Shown: positions 8,201 to 15,135 of the stretch, one piece after another
Layout of the letters: each line of letters opens with the position of its first letter
How positions within the stretch are numbered: position 1 is the stretch's first letter
NCBI GenBank assembly: GCA_947311115.1
Contig: CAMZKE010000057.1
Span: 1 to 32,964, forward strand
Length of the DNA: 32,964 nucleotides
DNA from: an uncultured Bacteroidales bacterium
GTDB lineage: Bacteria > Bacteroidota > Bacteroidia > Bacteroidales > JAFGXI01
Direction: 5' to 3'
Made by a program: the position numbers and the translations under genes
Notes under the pieces: generated by a model
The model's input: the letters and a program-made list of their open reading frames with translations, nothing else
Told to the model about the DNA's origin: nothing
Database searches by the model: none

Positions 8201-8352
8201 GCGTAGGTAATAGCTTCTAATATCGATGATTTACCACTTCCAACGCTTCCGAAAATTCCGAATATTTGGTCGTTAAGTAAATTATCAAACTCAATAGTTT
8301 GCTCTTTTTGGTATGAGAAAATTCCTTGTATTGTAAGTTTTGTTGGTAGCAT
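5272..8352 (-). CDS. sbcC: SbcC, ATPase subunit of the SbcCD nuclease
   Basis: SbcC is the SMC/Rad50-like ATPase that works with SbcD to cleave hairpins and blocked DNA ends. The 1026 residues contain Walker A GSVGSGKS (35-42) and two long Lys/Glu/Asn-rich coiled coils. Between these, near residue 510, is a zinc-hook CPVCG motif for dimerisation. Towards the end are the ABC signature LSGGQ and a Walker B (FFFLDEGFGTQDE), then a D-loop and 'GIISHVDEL' histidine switch. Length is typical. The start is 15 bp after the sbcD stop, so the two form an operon. The coiled-coil codon bias creates long antisense open frames that are not genes. Confidence 0.97.
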   Translation of the reverse strand: MLPTKLTIQGIFSYQKEQTIEFDNLLNDQIFGIFGSVGSGKSSILEAITYALYGQMEKMNKRDSISYNLMNLKSNTLLIDFEFLSSKNEKYRFTVSGKRNSKNFEDVGTLIKKQYKFIDDKWVAGEYKAEEIIELSYENFKRTIIIPQGKFMEFLQLGDKDRTNMLKEIFNLNKFDLSHKVGSIDKENNSQIDNLTGQLEQFKETNNEEINKNKQLLTEATKEKKTLSELFDKKNIEFKEIEKIKAIFEELKQATEKFNNLNSQKENFEKSETKIKQFEYCLTHFKPLLDNKKTNENKNKEINKTILELNSKLEKIKKSISESNKLFEKTKVEFNNIDKYKAIVEEIGKLITINELNDNILKVEKKLENEQRKLKIIAENKKSIDNNISSIKTQIKETEKDEKDLTKLAKLKEWFNKKDNLEAEINSLKANLQTKQKTLNSLNSNKQNIIVKDKQNKLNINFEKPINELVKLLILKINEFEEKLLQAKNKRDELIIKQKLKEFSANLKAGTACPVCGSTEHPNPINIESIDAELTKLQTQTSNGEKFIASIREYINEFNILETKINAETKNINEINEQLTAKNKEYKIFINTFKSDNYSISEKAKLITDFIDADKTIKLLKSQRKQLDNHTNKQNKLTEELSFKKEQINKLNNIKTEVESNKKTLQSQIKTININLYKNKTIAELKTEQNSLNTKIKQVEENYNTLVEKIDDLKISEAKTTSSLNEHKKQLVEITAEINIIDKDINNKLKQSDFNDIKLVITILSQNFDIVKEKQKIDKYFLNLNSAKSIVDNLIKQTKNKQFNQQKYNSLKSEIEEISKKIEEITSKIGGLQSTINKLMADLKQKQQLEKQLKEKELRREDIKVLSKLFKAQGFVQYVSAVYLQQLIDYANLRFHKLTKQSLSLVLGKNNNFDVIDYLNDGKRRSVKTLSGGQTFQASLSLALALAGSVQKLNKSDQNFFFLDEGFGTQDEESLRLVFDAIKSLRKENRIVGIISHVDELQDEIATNLRIIKDDKKGSLIYRSWE

Positions 8353-8367
8353 TGTTTTAGTATTGAG

Positions 8368-9579
8368 TTATTTAGCTTGTATTTCTTTAAACAAATTCAT
8401 AATTCTTTCGTTTGGCTCTTGTCCTTCCTTATGCTTAAAATACTGTTTAAACAACGGGGTGATATCTTGTTTTAAATCAATTGTATTTGTGCCATTTTCG
8501 CCTGTATTTTTATTTTTTATTTCCGGAATTATTGAAATTATACCCGGGTGAGCTTCATATAATCTTTGTCTATCTGGCGATGCTAAATAATTATCGGCAA
8601 CAATTGTAAGTTCAATTAAATAGTTTTGGTTTTCTTTTAACCATAAAATTGCATTATCAATATCGGTAAATTTTTTGCGTAAAAGTTTTTTTCCTTCTTG
8701 CAATGTAATTTTCTTAATATCAACTTCTTTGTTAGCTTCTGCATTAATAATTACTGCAAATTTTTCTTGATTTGCTTCGGCAAAGCTATATGCAATTGGT
8801 GTTCCGCAATAAATTGTTGGTGATGTACTTCCTTTTACTTCTTGATACCTGTGTAAATGCCCAAGTGCAGTATATTGAATTTGTTTAGGTATTGAGTTTG
8901 AATATATTGTTTGAGCACCTCCTACATATAAAATTGTTTTTTCATCATCAAATTCGTCAGTTGCCTTTTCGCCTTCTTTTACAAAAAAATGATGACTTGT
9001 AAGGATGTTCACTCCTTTTTTATCGCAATATTTATCAGCTAAATACTGCCATTTTTCTTTTAAAATATCTCGTAGCTCTTGTTCTTGATTTTCTATTTCG
9101 AAAAATGTTTTTAATCGTTGTTCGTTGGCGTAAGGTGTTGTAATAATTCTTAAAGCAGTGCTGTTATTTGGTAATAAAAACTCAGCAAATCCTTCATCAG
9201 TTTTAGTAATTTTTAAACCACTTTCAAGTTCTAATTCTTTAAGTTTTGTATTTGGATATCCGATAAGAAAAATACCATTTTCTTTTGCAAGCGGGTCAGG
9301 TGCTTCAATCCTATCAGGCGAATCGTGATTGCCTGCTATGGCAATAATTGGTACACTTGCGTTTTTCGATAATCGTTTAACTGTTTTGTAAAATAGTTCT
9401 AATGCTTCGATTGGCGGGTTGTATGTATCAAAAATATCGCCTGCAATTATTACTGCGTTTATTTTTTCATTTTCTGCAATTTCGCATATCTCATTCATTA
9501 CAAGCTCTTGTTCGGGTAAGCGTGAAAAACCTTCAAGTTTTTTTCCTAAATGCCAGTCGGAAGTATGTAGTATTTTCAT
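8368..9579 (-). CDS. sbcD: SbcD, nuclease subunit of SbcCD
   Basis: SbcD is the Mre11-type metallophosphoesterase that supplies the nuclease active site of the SbcCD complex. In 403 residues it shows the expected metal-binding blocks in order: SDWHLG (Asp8, His10), AGDIFD, AGNHDSP, 'LTSHHFF' and 'GHLHR'. The C-terminal capping domain follows and length is normal. It is the first gene of the sbcDC pair. No convincing TAnnTTTG box was found upstream; the 250 bp divergent region with the copper ATPase gene also holds repeat B copy 2. Confidence 0.97.
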   Translation of the reverse strand: MKILHTSDWHLGKKLEGFSRLPEQELVMNEICEIAENEKINAVIIAGDIFDTYNPPIEALELFYKTVKRLSKNASVPIIAIAGNHDSPDRIEAPDPLAKENGIFLIGYPNTKLKELELESGLKITKTDEGFAEFLLPNNSTALRIITTPYANEQRLKTFFEIENQEQELRDILKEKWQYLADKYCDKKGVNILTSHHFFVKEGEKATDEFDDEKTILYVGGAQTIYSNSIPKQIQYTALGHLHRYQEVKGSTSPTIYCGTPIAYSFAEANQEKFAVIINAEANKEVDIKKITLQEGKKLLRKKFTDIDNAILWLKENQNYLIELTIVADNYLASPDRQRLYEAHPGIISIIPEIKNKNTGENGTNTIDLKQDITPLFKQYFKHKEGQEPNERIMNLFKEIQAK

Positions 9580-9654
9580 AATTTTATTAATTATTTTTTT
9601 TGATAATGCAAGGTAATAAATTTTAGCGTCAAAATTGGTCGTAATTTATTTTTT

Positions 9655-9745
9655 TAATCTGTTTGGGTTTAATTTCCCGTCCCTTTGGACGTTAAATGAA
9701 TAGAATTCTAAAGCGACACTTCGTTCGCTTACAGCGATAAGATTC
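9655..9745. repeat. Dispersed intergenic repeat B, copy 2
   Basis: This 91 bp block matches 111-201, same orientation in the window. The first hairpin survives (CGTCC / GGACG, 9678-9691), while the second has lost several pairs through substitutions (GCGG to ACAG, CGAGG to CGATA). It sits between the divergent sbcD and copper ATPase genes, upstream of both. This argues against a simple terminator role for the family. Confidence 0.7.
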
Positions 9746-9793
9746 TTTTAAAAACTTTTTCAATTATCTAATCTAATTAAGTAAAAAAATATT

Positions 9794-9801
9794 TACTTTC
9801 G
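9794..9801 (+). promoter_or_regulatory. Possible -7 box for the copper ATPase gene
   Basis: TACTTTCG departs from TAnnTTTG by one base and lies 30 bp before the start codon. No good -33 box is seen. The same variant precedes the TPR/PD40 gene at 14058-14065. Confidence 0.35.
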
Positions 9802-9831
9802 TATTTAAATTTATTCTAAATAAAGATATTG

Positions 9832-12216
9832 ATGTCTGAAGATAACAAATGTATTCATTGTGGTGCTGATTGCGGTAAATCGCCTATAGTGTGGAATAAT
9901 ATGAAATTTTGTTGTAACGGTTGTAAAACTGTTTATCAGTTGTTAAACGAGAATAAATTATACTCTTATTACAATTTAGAAGAAAATCCCGGAATAAAAA
10001 TAGATACCGTTGATGTCGGAAACAAATACGAATATCTAGATAACGAAGATGTTCAAGAAAAATTATTTGTTTTTAAAGAAGGTAATATAGTAAAAGTTAA
10101 GTTTAAAGTTCCTGTAATTCATTGTGCTGCTTGTATTTGGCTTTTAGAGCATTTAAACACATTAAATAAAGGAATTAATAATTCAACAGTACATTTTGTA
10201 AAAAAAGAGGTGAGTATAACTTTCGATAAATCGGAAATTTCGTTAAGGCAAGTTGTTGAGTTAATGGCATCAATACATTATGTGCCTGAAATTTCGTTAG
10301 ATTCGCTTGAAGATAAAGGTGAAAAGAAATCGGATAAAAAACTACTTGCAAAAATAGGTACGGCAGGTTTTGTTTTCGGAAATGTTATGCTTTATAGTTT
10401 ACCTGATTATTTTAATGGTGGCGAGCCTTTACCCGGTAATTTAAACGCGTTTTTAGGATATTTAAGTTTTATATTAACCATTCCTGTAGTTTTTTATAGC
10501 GGAAACGATTATATTATATCAGCGTATAAAAATCTTAAAAAACGGGTTGTAAATATTGATTTGCCAATTGCTTTAGGAGTAATAGTTTTATTTTTAACTA
10601 CTGCTTACGAGGTTTTATCCGGTACAGGACAAGGGTACTCTGATAGTTTATCCGGTTTAATATTTTTCTTGCTTGTAGGTAAATTTTATCAAGGACGAAC
10701 TTATGAGGCTTTGTCTTTTGATAGAGATTATAAATCCTACTTTCCAATTGCAGTTACAAAAGTTACCGATAAGGGCGATAAAAGTATCTTGCTTAAAGAG
10801 GTAAAGTCTGACGATGTGCTTTTAATAAGAAACAAAGAGCTTATTCCTGCCGATTCCAAAATTGTTGAAGGACTTGGATTAATCGATTATAGCTTTGTTA
10901 CAGGCGAATCAACTCCGGTAAAAAAATCTGATGGCGATTTTATTTATGCAGGTGGAAGGCAAACGGGAGGGAGTATAAAAGTACAGGTTGATAAAGAGGT
11001 TGAGCAGAGTCATTTAACAAAACTTTGGAACGATGCGGAAGATGCCAAAATTGAAAAGAAATCGTTAAACTCAATTGTTGATAAAGTTAGTCAGTATTTT
11101 ACTTTTATTGTGGTTAGTATTGCTTTAATTGGTGCTGTTTTTTGGCTTATAACCGGCAATTATCATACGGCAATATATGCTTTCTCGGCAGTGCTAATAG
11201 TAGCATGTCCTTGTGCATTAGCTCTTTCAATACCTTTTACATTTGGTAACACAATGCGTCTGTTTGGTAATGCAGGCCTATATATAAAAAATACGGAGGT
11301 AATTGAACGACTAACAAAAGTAGATACGGTAGTTTTCGATAAAACAGGTACAATAACAAAACCTGATGAAAGTAATATAGTATTTGTTGGTGAGCAGTTA
11401 AATGAAAATGAGATTGTGGCTGCATTGTCTATTGCAAAACAATCTACTCACCCTTTGAGTAATGCAATTTATAATTTTTATAAAGATAAAAATTATATTG
11501 AACCGGAGCATTTTGTAGAAATGTCGGGTAGGGGAATTTTTGGAAAAGTTGGTGATATTGATATAAAAATTGGTTCAGATGAGTATGTTATTGATAAAGA
11601 AATTACTGATGATAAAACAGCATCACGTGTGTATTTGTCAATAAATAATAAATATAAAGGTTATTGGAGTATAAGTAATAAATACCGCAAAGGATTTGAT
11701 AAGATAATAAGCAAACTAAAAACAAATTTTGATTTGTATTTGCTTTCAGGCGATAATGATTCTGAAAAAGTAAACTTAGAAAAGTATTTTGATGCAGACA
11801 AAATAATTTTTAATCAGAAACCGCAAGATAAAAAAGATTTTATTGCAAATTTACAAAAGCAAGGCAAAACTGTACTTATGACCGGCGACGGCTTAAACGA
11901 TGCAGGAGCTTTAATGCAAAGCGATGTAGCTTTAACTATTGCCGATAATGTATATCATTTTTCGCCTGCCGGCGATGCAATTTTAGAGGCTGCAAAATTT
12001 GATAAATTATACAGGTTTATTAATTTCACTAAAAAAGCAATGAATATAGTAAAGCTAAGTTTTACCATTTCGTTTATTTATAATGTAATTGGTATTGCAT
12101 TTGCTGTAACAGGTACTCTTTCGCCAGTAATAGCCGCTATATTAATGCCTATTAGTTCAATTTCGGTAGTTGCATTTGCTAGCTTTGTAACTCGTTTTGT
12201 TGGGCGTAAATTGTAG
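9832..12216 (+). CDS. ccoI: FixI/CcoI-type heavy-metal P-type ATPase
   Basis: This 794-residue P1B-type ATPase probably moves copper across the inner membrane for cytochrome oxidase assembly. It has an N-terminal Cys-rich metal-binding region (C7, C10, C14 and C27/28/31), then an HMA domain with C98-A-A-C101. Transmembrane helices follow, with an actuator TGES motif, the CPC metal site (459-461), phosphorylated Asp503 in DKTGT, an STHPLS-type HP motif and GDGLND. The extra N-terminal Cys domain separates FixI/CcoI from CopA. A TTG lies three bases upstream, but ATG 9832 is preferred. No cbb3 oxidase (ccoNOP) or ccoS gene is in the window, so the CcoI assignment rests on domain layout. Confidence 0.85.
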   Translation: MSEDNKCIHCGADCGKSPIVWNNMKFCCNGCKTVYQLLNENKLYSYYNLEENPGIKIDTVDVGNKYEYLDNEDVQEKLFVFKEGNIVKVKFKVPVIHCAACIWLLEHLNTLNKGINNSTVHFVKKEVSITFDKSEISLRQVVELMASIHYVPEISLDSLEDKGEKKSDKKLLAKIGTAGFVFGNVMLYSLPDYFNGGEPLPGNLNAFLGYLSFILTIPVVFYSGNDYIISAYKNLKKRVVNIDLPIALGVIVLFLTTAYEVLSGTGQGYSDSLSGLIFFLLVGKFYQGRTYEALSFDRDYKSYFPIAVTKVTDKGDKSILLKEVKSDDVLLIRNKELIPADSKIVEGLGLIDYSFVTGESTPVKKSDGDFIYAGGRQTGGSIKVQVDKEVEQSHLTKLWNDAEDAKIEKKSLNSIVDKVSQYFTFIVVSIALIGAVFWLITGNYHTAIYAFSAVLIVACPCALALSIPFTFGNTMRLFGNAGLYIKNTEVIERLTKVDTVVFDKTGTITKPDESNIVFVGEQLNENEIVAALSIAKQSTHPLSNAIYNFYKDKNYIEPEHFVEMSGRGIFGKVGDIDIKIGSDEYVIDKEITDDKTASRVYLSINNKYKGYWSISNKYRKGFDKIISKLKTNFDLYLLSGDNDSEKVNLEKYFDADKIIFNQKPQDKKDFIANLQKQGKTVLMTGDGLNDAGALMQSDVALTIADNVYHFSPAGDAILEAAKFDKLYRFINFTKKAMNIVKLSFTISFIYNVIGIAFAVTGTLSPVIAAILMPISSISVVAFASFVTRFVGRKL

Positions 12217-12321
12217 ATTTTTAGTTAATTGTTATTAAAATAACAGATGTATTACATCTATGCTTTTGCAAGATTTATTGTAGATGTATAAATGCTATTT
12301 AGAAAACGATTGTATATTCTA

Positions 12322-12369
12322 AATGATTATTATGATAATTATTAGAATATAATTATCATAATAATCATT
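12322..12369. terminator. 19 bp perfect palindrome between convergent genes
   Basis: The left arm 12322-12340 (AATGATTATTATGATAATT) is exactly inverted at 12351-12369, with a 10 nt loop. It lies between the ends of the copper ATPase and TPR/PD40 genes, so a bidirectional terminator is the simplest reading. The stem is almost all A/T and lacks a clear T tract. A smaller palindrome, AGATGT-ATT-ACATCT, is at 12245-12259. Confidence 0.5.
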
Positions 12370-12387
12370 ATTAAAAAATTTACAGAA

Positions 12388-14031
12388 CTATTTTTTATCT
12401 AATAATAAGTGTTTAACCAAAGTAGGAGTTTCGTTTTCTTCTTTTGGTAATTTTACTTTTATTTTAAGTGTTTTATATCCTTTACTTTTTGCAGATAATT
12501 CGTACTTTTTATTTGCAGGAAGTGTAGCAAAATACTCGCCTTTTTCGTTTGTTACAACAATTTTGGTTTTACTTGTTTCTAAATCTTTTATTATAACACT
12601 TGTACGAATTGGTTCGCTTGTTTTAGAATCAATAACACTACCTTTTAATATACATAAAGGAGGTCCTGTAATAGTTTTTGCAAGATCTTTATCAATATGT
12701 TGGTTACTTCTAAAGTAGTAAGTCATATCAATTTCATAAATATCTGTTTTTCCAAAACCATCATCTCTATTACTCGAAATAAATGCTTTTTTTCTATCGG
12801 TTGATAGTACAAAATGAATTTCATCTTTGGTTGTATTAATAGGGTAGCCCATATTTATTGGTTCACTCCAAACACCATTTTCGTCAATAGTACTCATAAA
12901 AATATCGTGCATACCCATTGTGTTATGTCCGTTTGAGCTAAAAAATAATGTTTTTCCGTCAGGGTGAATATATACACCAATTTCATCGTCAACAGTATTA
13001 ATAACAGGTCCTAAGTTTACAGGTTTGCTCCACTCTCTACCAACTTTTTTAGATACATAAATATCTCCTCTTCCGTATCCTCCACGTTCACGCTCGCTCA
13101 CAAAATATAGAGTTTTTCCATCAGAAGTTAAACAAGCTGAACTTTCAAAATATGATGAGTTAATAAATTTTTCGTCAATGGGTTTTGGTTTTCCCCAACG
13201 TCCGTCTGATTTCTTTTTTGACACATAAATATCGCCTGATTTTGTTACGTTTAATCTGTTGCGATAAATAAAAATCATATTTCCATCAGGCGAAATGCTT
13301 AGATTTGCATCGTGAAACTCAGTATTAATAGGTTTTCCCATATTTTCGGCTTTTTGCCATACTTTTGCTTCTTTATTATACTTTGAAATATAAACATCGT
13401 CGTAATAATCTTCGTTAGCAGGGTCAATATTTCCTCCGGTATTTTCGGGACGGCGAGATGTAAATATAAGTGTTTGACCATCAGCTGTTATTGATGGAGA
13501 TGCATCAATATAAGGTGAGTTTACGGCTTTTCCAACATTTGTTATTTTTACATTTACAGGGTTTGCCATTAAATCTTTTGCTGTTAAACACTGACGTAAA
13601 TATATATTTACAAAGTGACGTTCATTTTCTTTTGGCGAAAGTTTTGTTTTGTATATATAGTAGTTGTCTATGGCATCGTTTAGTTTTCCTTTATATTGGT
13701 ATGCTTGTCCAAGTGCATAATATGCCTTGAAGTTAGTTGCTGTATCTAACTCTAAGGCTTTGTTTAAATGGTAAATAGCCGTATCCATTTGTTGCAATTC
13801 TACAAAGCACATTCCCATACGGTAATTTAATTTTGCGTTTCCCGGTGCTTTTACATATAGTTTTTTGTATGTTCGTAAAGCTGCATAATATTCGTTATTA
13901 TTATACTTAACCCATGCAAGAGCCATACCTGTTGAAATACCTTTGTCGTTTTCGTTAGTGTAATTTTCTTCTTGCTGAGAAAAACTTAAAATGGTTATAA
14001 AAACCAATAATGTAGAAAGTATTTTACGCAT
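12388..14031 (-). CDS. Secreted TPR, PD40-propeller and carboxypeptidase-regulatory protein
   Basis: This exported 547-residue protein has a signal peptide (MRKILSTLLVFITILSFS). TPR-like helices cover about 25-150, including 'AKLNYRMGMCFVELQQ' and 'FKAYYALGQAYQYKGKL'. Then come five or so WD40-like PD40 repeats (about 170-430, such as 'ASPSITADGQTLIFTS' and 'YIHPDGKTLFFSS') and a carboxypeptidase-regulatory-like beta domain (about 455-530). This layout resembles PorE of the type IX secretion system and related proteins, which normally end in an OmpA peptidoglycan-binding domain. Here the protein ends right after the regulatory domain, and there is no lipobox. A TACTTTCG box lies 27 bp upstream. 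It is monocistronic. Confidence 0.8.
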   Translation of the reverse strand: MRKILSTLLVFITILSFSQQEENYTNENDKGISTGMALAWVKYNNNEYYAALRTYKKLYVKAPGNAKLNYRMGMCFVELQQMDTAIYHLNKALELDTATNFKAYYALGQAYQYKGKLNDAIDNYYIYKTKLSPKENERHFVNIYLRQCLTAKDLMANPVNVKITNVGKAVNSPYIDASPSITADGQTLIFTSRRPENTGGNIDPANEDYYDDVYISKYNKEAKVWQKAENMGKPINTEFHDANLSISPDGNMIFIYRNRLNVTKSGDIYVSKKKSDGRWGKPKPIDEKFINSSYFESSACLTSDGKTLYFVSERERGGYGRGDIYVSKKVGREWSKPVNLGPVINTVDDEIGVYIHPDGKTLFFSSNGHNTMGMHDIFMSTIDENGVWSEPINMGYPINTTKDEIHFVLSTDRKKAFISSNRDDGFGKTDIYEIDMTYYFRSNQHIDKDLAKTITGPPLCILKGSVIDSKTSEPIRTSVIIKDLETSKTKIVVTNEKGEYFATLPANKKYELSAKSKGYKTLKIKVKLPKEENETPTLVKHLLLDKK

Positions 14032-14057
14032 TTCTTTTTTTGTTTTAATTCAAACAA

Positions 14058-14065
14058 CGAAAGTA
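14058..14065 (-). promoter_or_regulatory. Possible -7 box for the TPR/PD40 gene
   Basis: TACTTTCG on the minus strand, one base from TAnnTTTG, 27 bp before the start codon. Weak on its own. Confidence 0.35.
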
Positions 14066-14256
14066 ACTTTTTTATCAGTAATTTAATACAGTTTATCAGA
14101 ATTTTCTTAATATTTTTTTAACATTTGTTGATAAATACGGTTTTTAGTGTATGTGTTTTCATCTATTTTATTACTATATACAACCATCAAGTTAGAAATA
14201 ATTATAATTATAAGAATTAACTTGATGCTAGATTTTTTAATCAAACATAGGTTTTA

Positions 14257-14264
14257 TAGTTTTG
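14257..14264 (+). promoter_or_regulatory. -7 promoter box for the UbiA-family gene; likely leaderless
   Basis: TAGTTTTG matches TAnnTTTG exactly and ends 7 bp before the ATG at 14272, leaving almost no 5' leader. The -33 position has a T-run instead of TTTG. Confidence 0.45.
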
Positions 14265-14271
14265 TTGCCTG

Positions 14272-15135
14272 ATGAAAAAGAGTAAAATAAATAATTATTT
14301 ATCGTTAGTAAAGTTTAGTCATACAATTTTTGCGATGCCATTTGCTTTAATTGGTTTTTTTATGGCAACACAAACTGCTAATTTTAATATTGATTGGAAA
14401 ATACTGCTGTTGGTTGTACTTGATATGATATTTGCTCGTAATGCCGCAATGGGTTTTAATCGTTATCTTGATAGAGATATTGATGCAAAAAACAATCGTA
14501 CAGAAGTTCGTGAAATTCCCGCAGGCAAATTATCTGCTAAGCAGGCATTAATTTTTGTTATACTAAATTCTATTGCATTTGTTATTGCAACTGCTTTTAT
14601 CAATAAATTAACCCTTTTTTTATCGCCCGTTGCATTATTAGTAATTTTAGGATATAGTTATACTAAACGTTTTACTCCACTTTGCCATATTGTGCTTGGA
14701 GTAGGGTTGGGGCTTGCTCCAATTGGTGCTTTCTTAGCTGTTACAGGTGAGTTTTATTTAACACCTGTTTTGTTGTCTTTTGTTGTTTTGTTTTGGGTTA
14801 GCGGTTTCGATATTATTTATGCTTTACAAGATGAAGAATTTGATAAAAAGTATAAGTTAAAATCGATACCTGTTATTTTAGGAAAGAAAAACGCTTTAGT
14901 ATTATCGTCTGTATTGCATTTTATTGCTTTTTTATTGCTTTTGTTTATAGGTTTTTATGCAAATTACGCCTTTTATTATTGGATAGGAGTTACATTTTTT
15001 GCTGTAGTTCTCGTATATCAACATTTATTAGTTAAACCTAACGATTTAAGCAAAGTGAATTTAGCTTTTTTTACTCTTAATGGTATAGCATCGGTAGTAT
15101 TTGCAATGTTTTTTATTTTAGAACTATTTTTATAG
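14272..15135 (+). CDS. mqnP: UbiA-family prenyltransferase, MqnP-like
   Basis: This 287-residue integral membrane prenyltransferase has about eight or nine hydrophobic helices. The first Asp-rich motif is N63-RYLD67-RDID71, followed by NNRTEVREIPAG. The second is around 'YALQDEEFDKKYKLKSIP'. Together they bind the prenyl diphosphate through Mg2+. The block 'AAMGFNRYLDRDIDA' with 'REIPAGKLS' is typical of the subgroup annotated as putative 4-hydroxybenzoate prenyltransferase or MqnP of the futalosine route to menaquinone, rather than MenA. No other mqn or men genes are in the window, so the substrate is inferred. It ends tail-to-tail with the DUF5686 gene, overlapping by 6 bp. Confidence 0.75.
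   Translation: MKKSKINNYLSLVKFSHTIFAMPFALIGFFMATQTANFNIDWKILLLVVLDMIFARNAAMGFNRYLDRDIDAKNNRTEVREIPAGKLSAKQALIFVILNSIAFVIATAFINKLTLFLSPVALLVILGYSYTKRFTPLCHIVLGVGLGLAPIGAFLAVTGEFYLTPVLLSFVVLFWVSGFDIIYALQDEEFDKKYKLKSIPVILGKKNALVLSSVLHFIAFLLLLFIGFYANYAFYYWIGVTFFAVVLVYQHLLVKPNDLSKVNLAFFTLNGIASVVFAMFFILELFL

Noticed and set aside
5272-9579. A defence island built around sbcCD and neighbouring genes
   Set aside because: The flanking genes are an envelope protein and a copper transporter. No nuclease, methylase, toxin or phage gene is present, so this is ordinary sbcDC.
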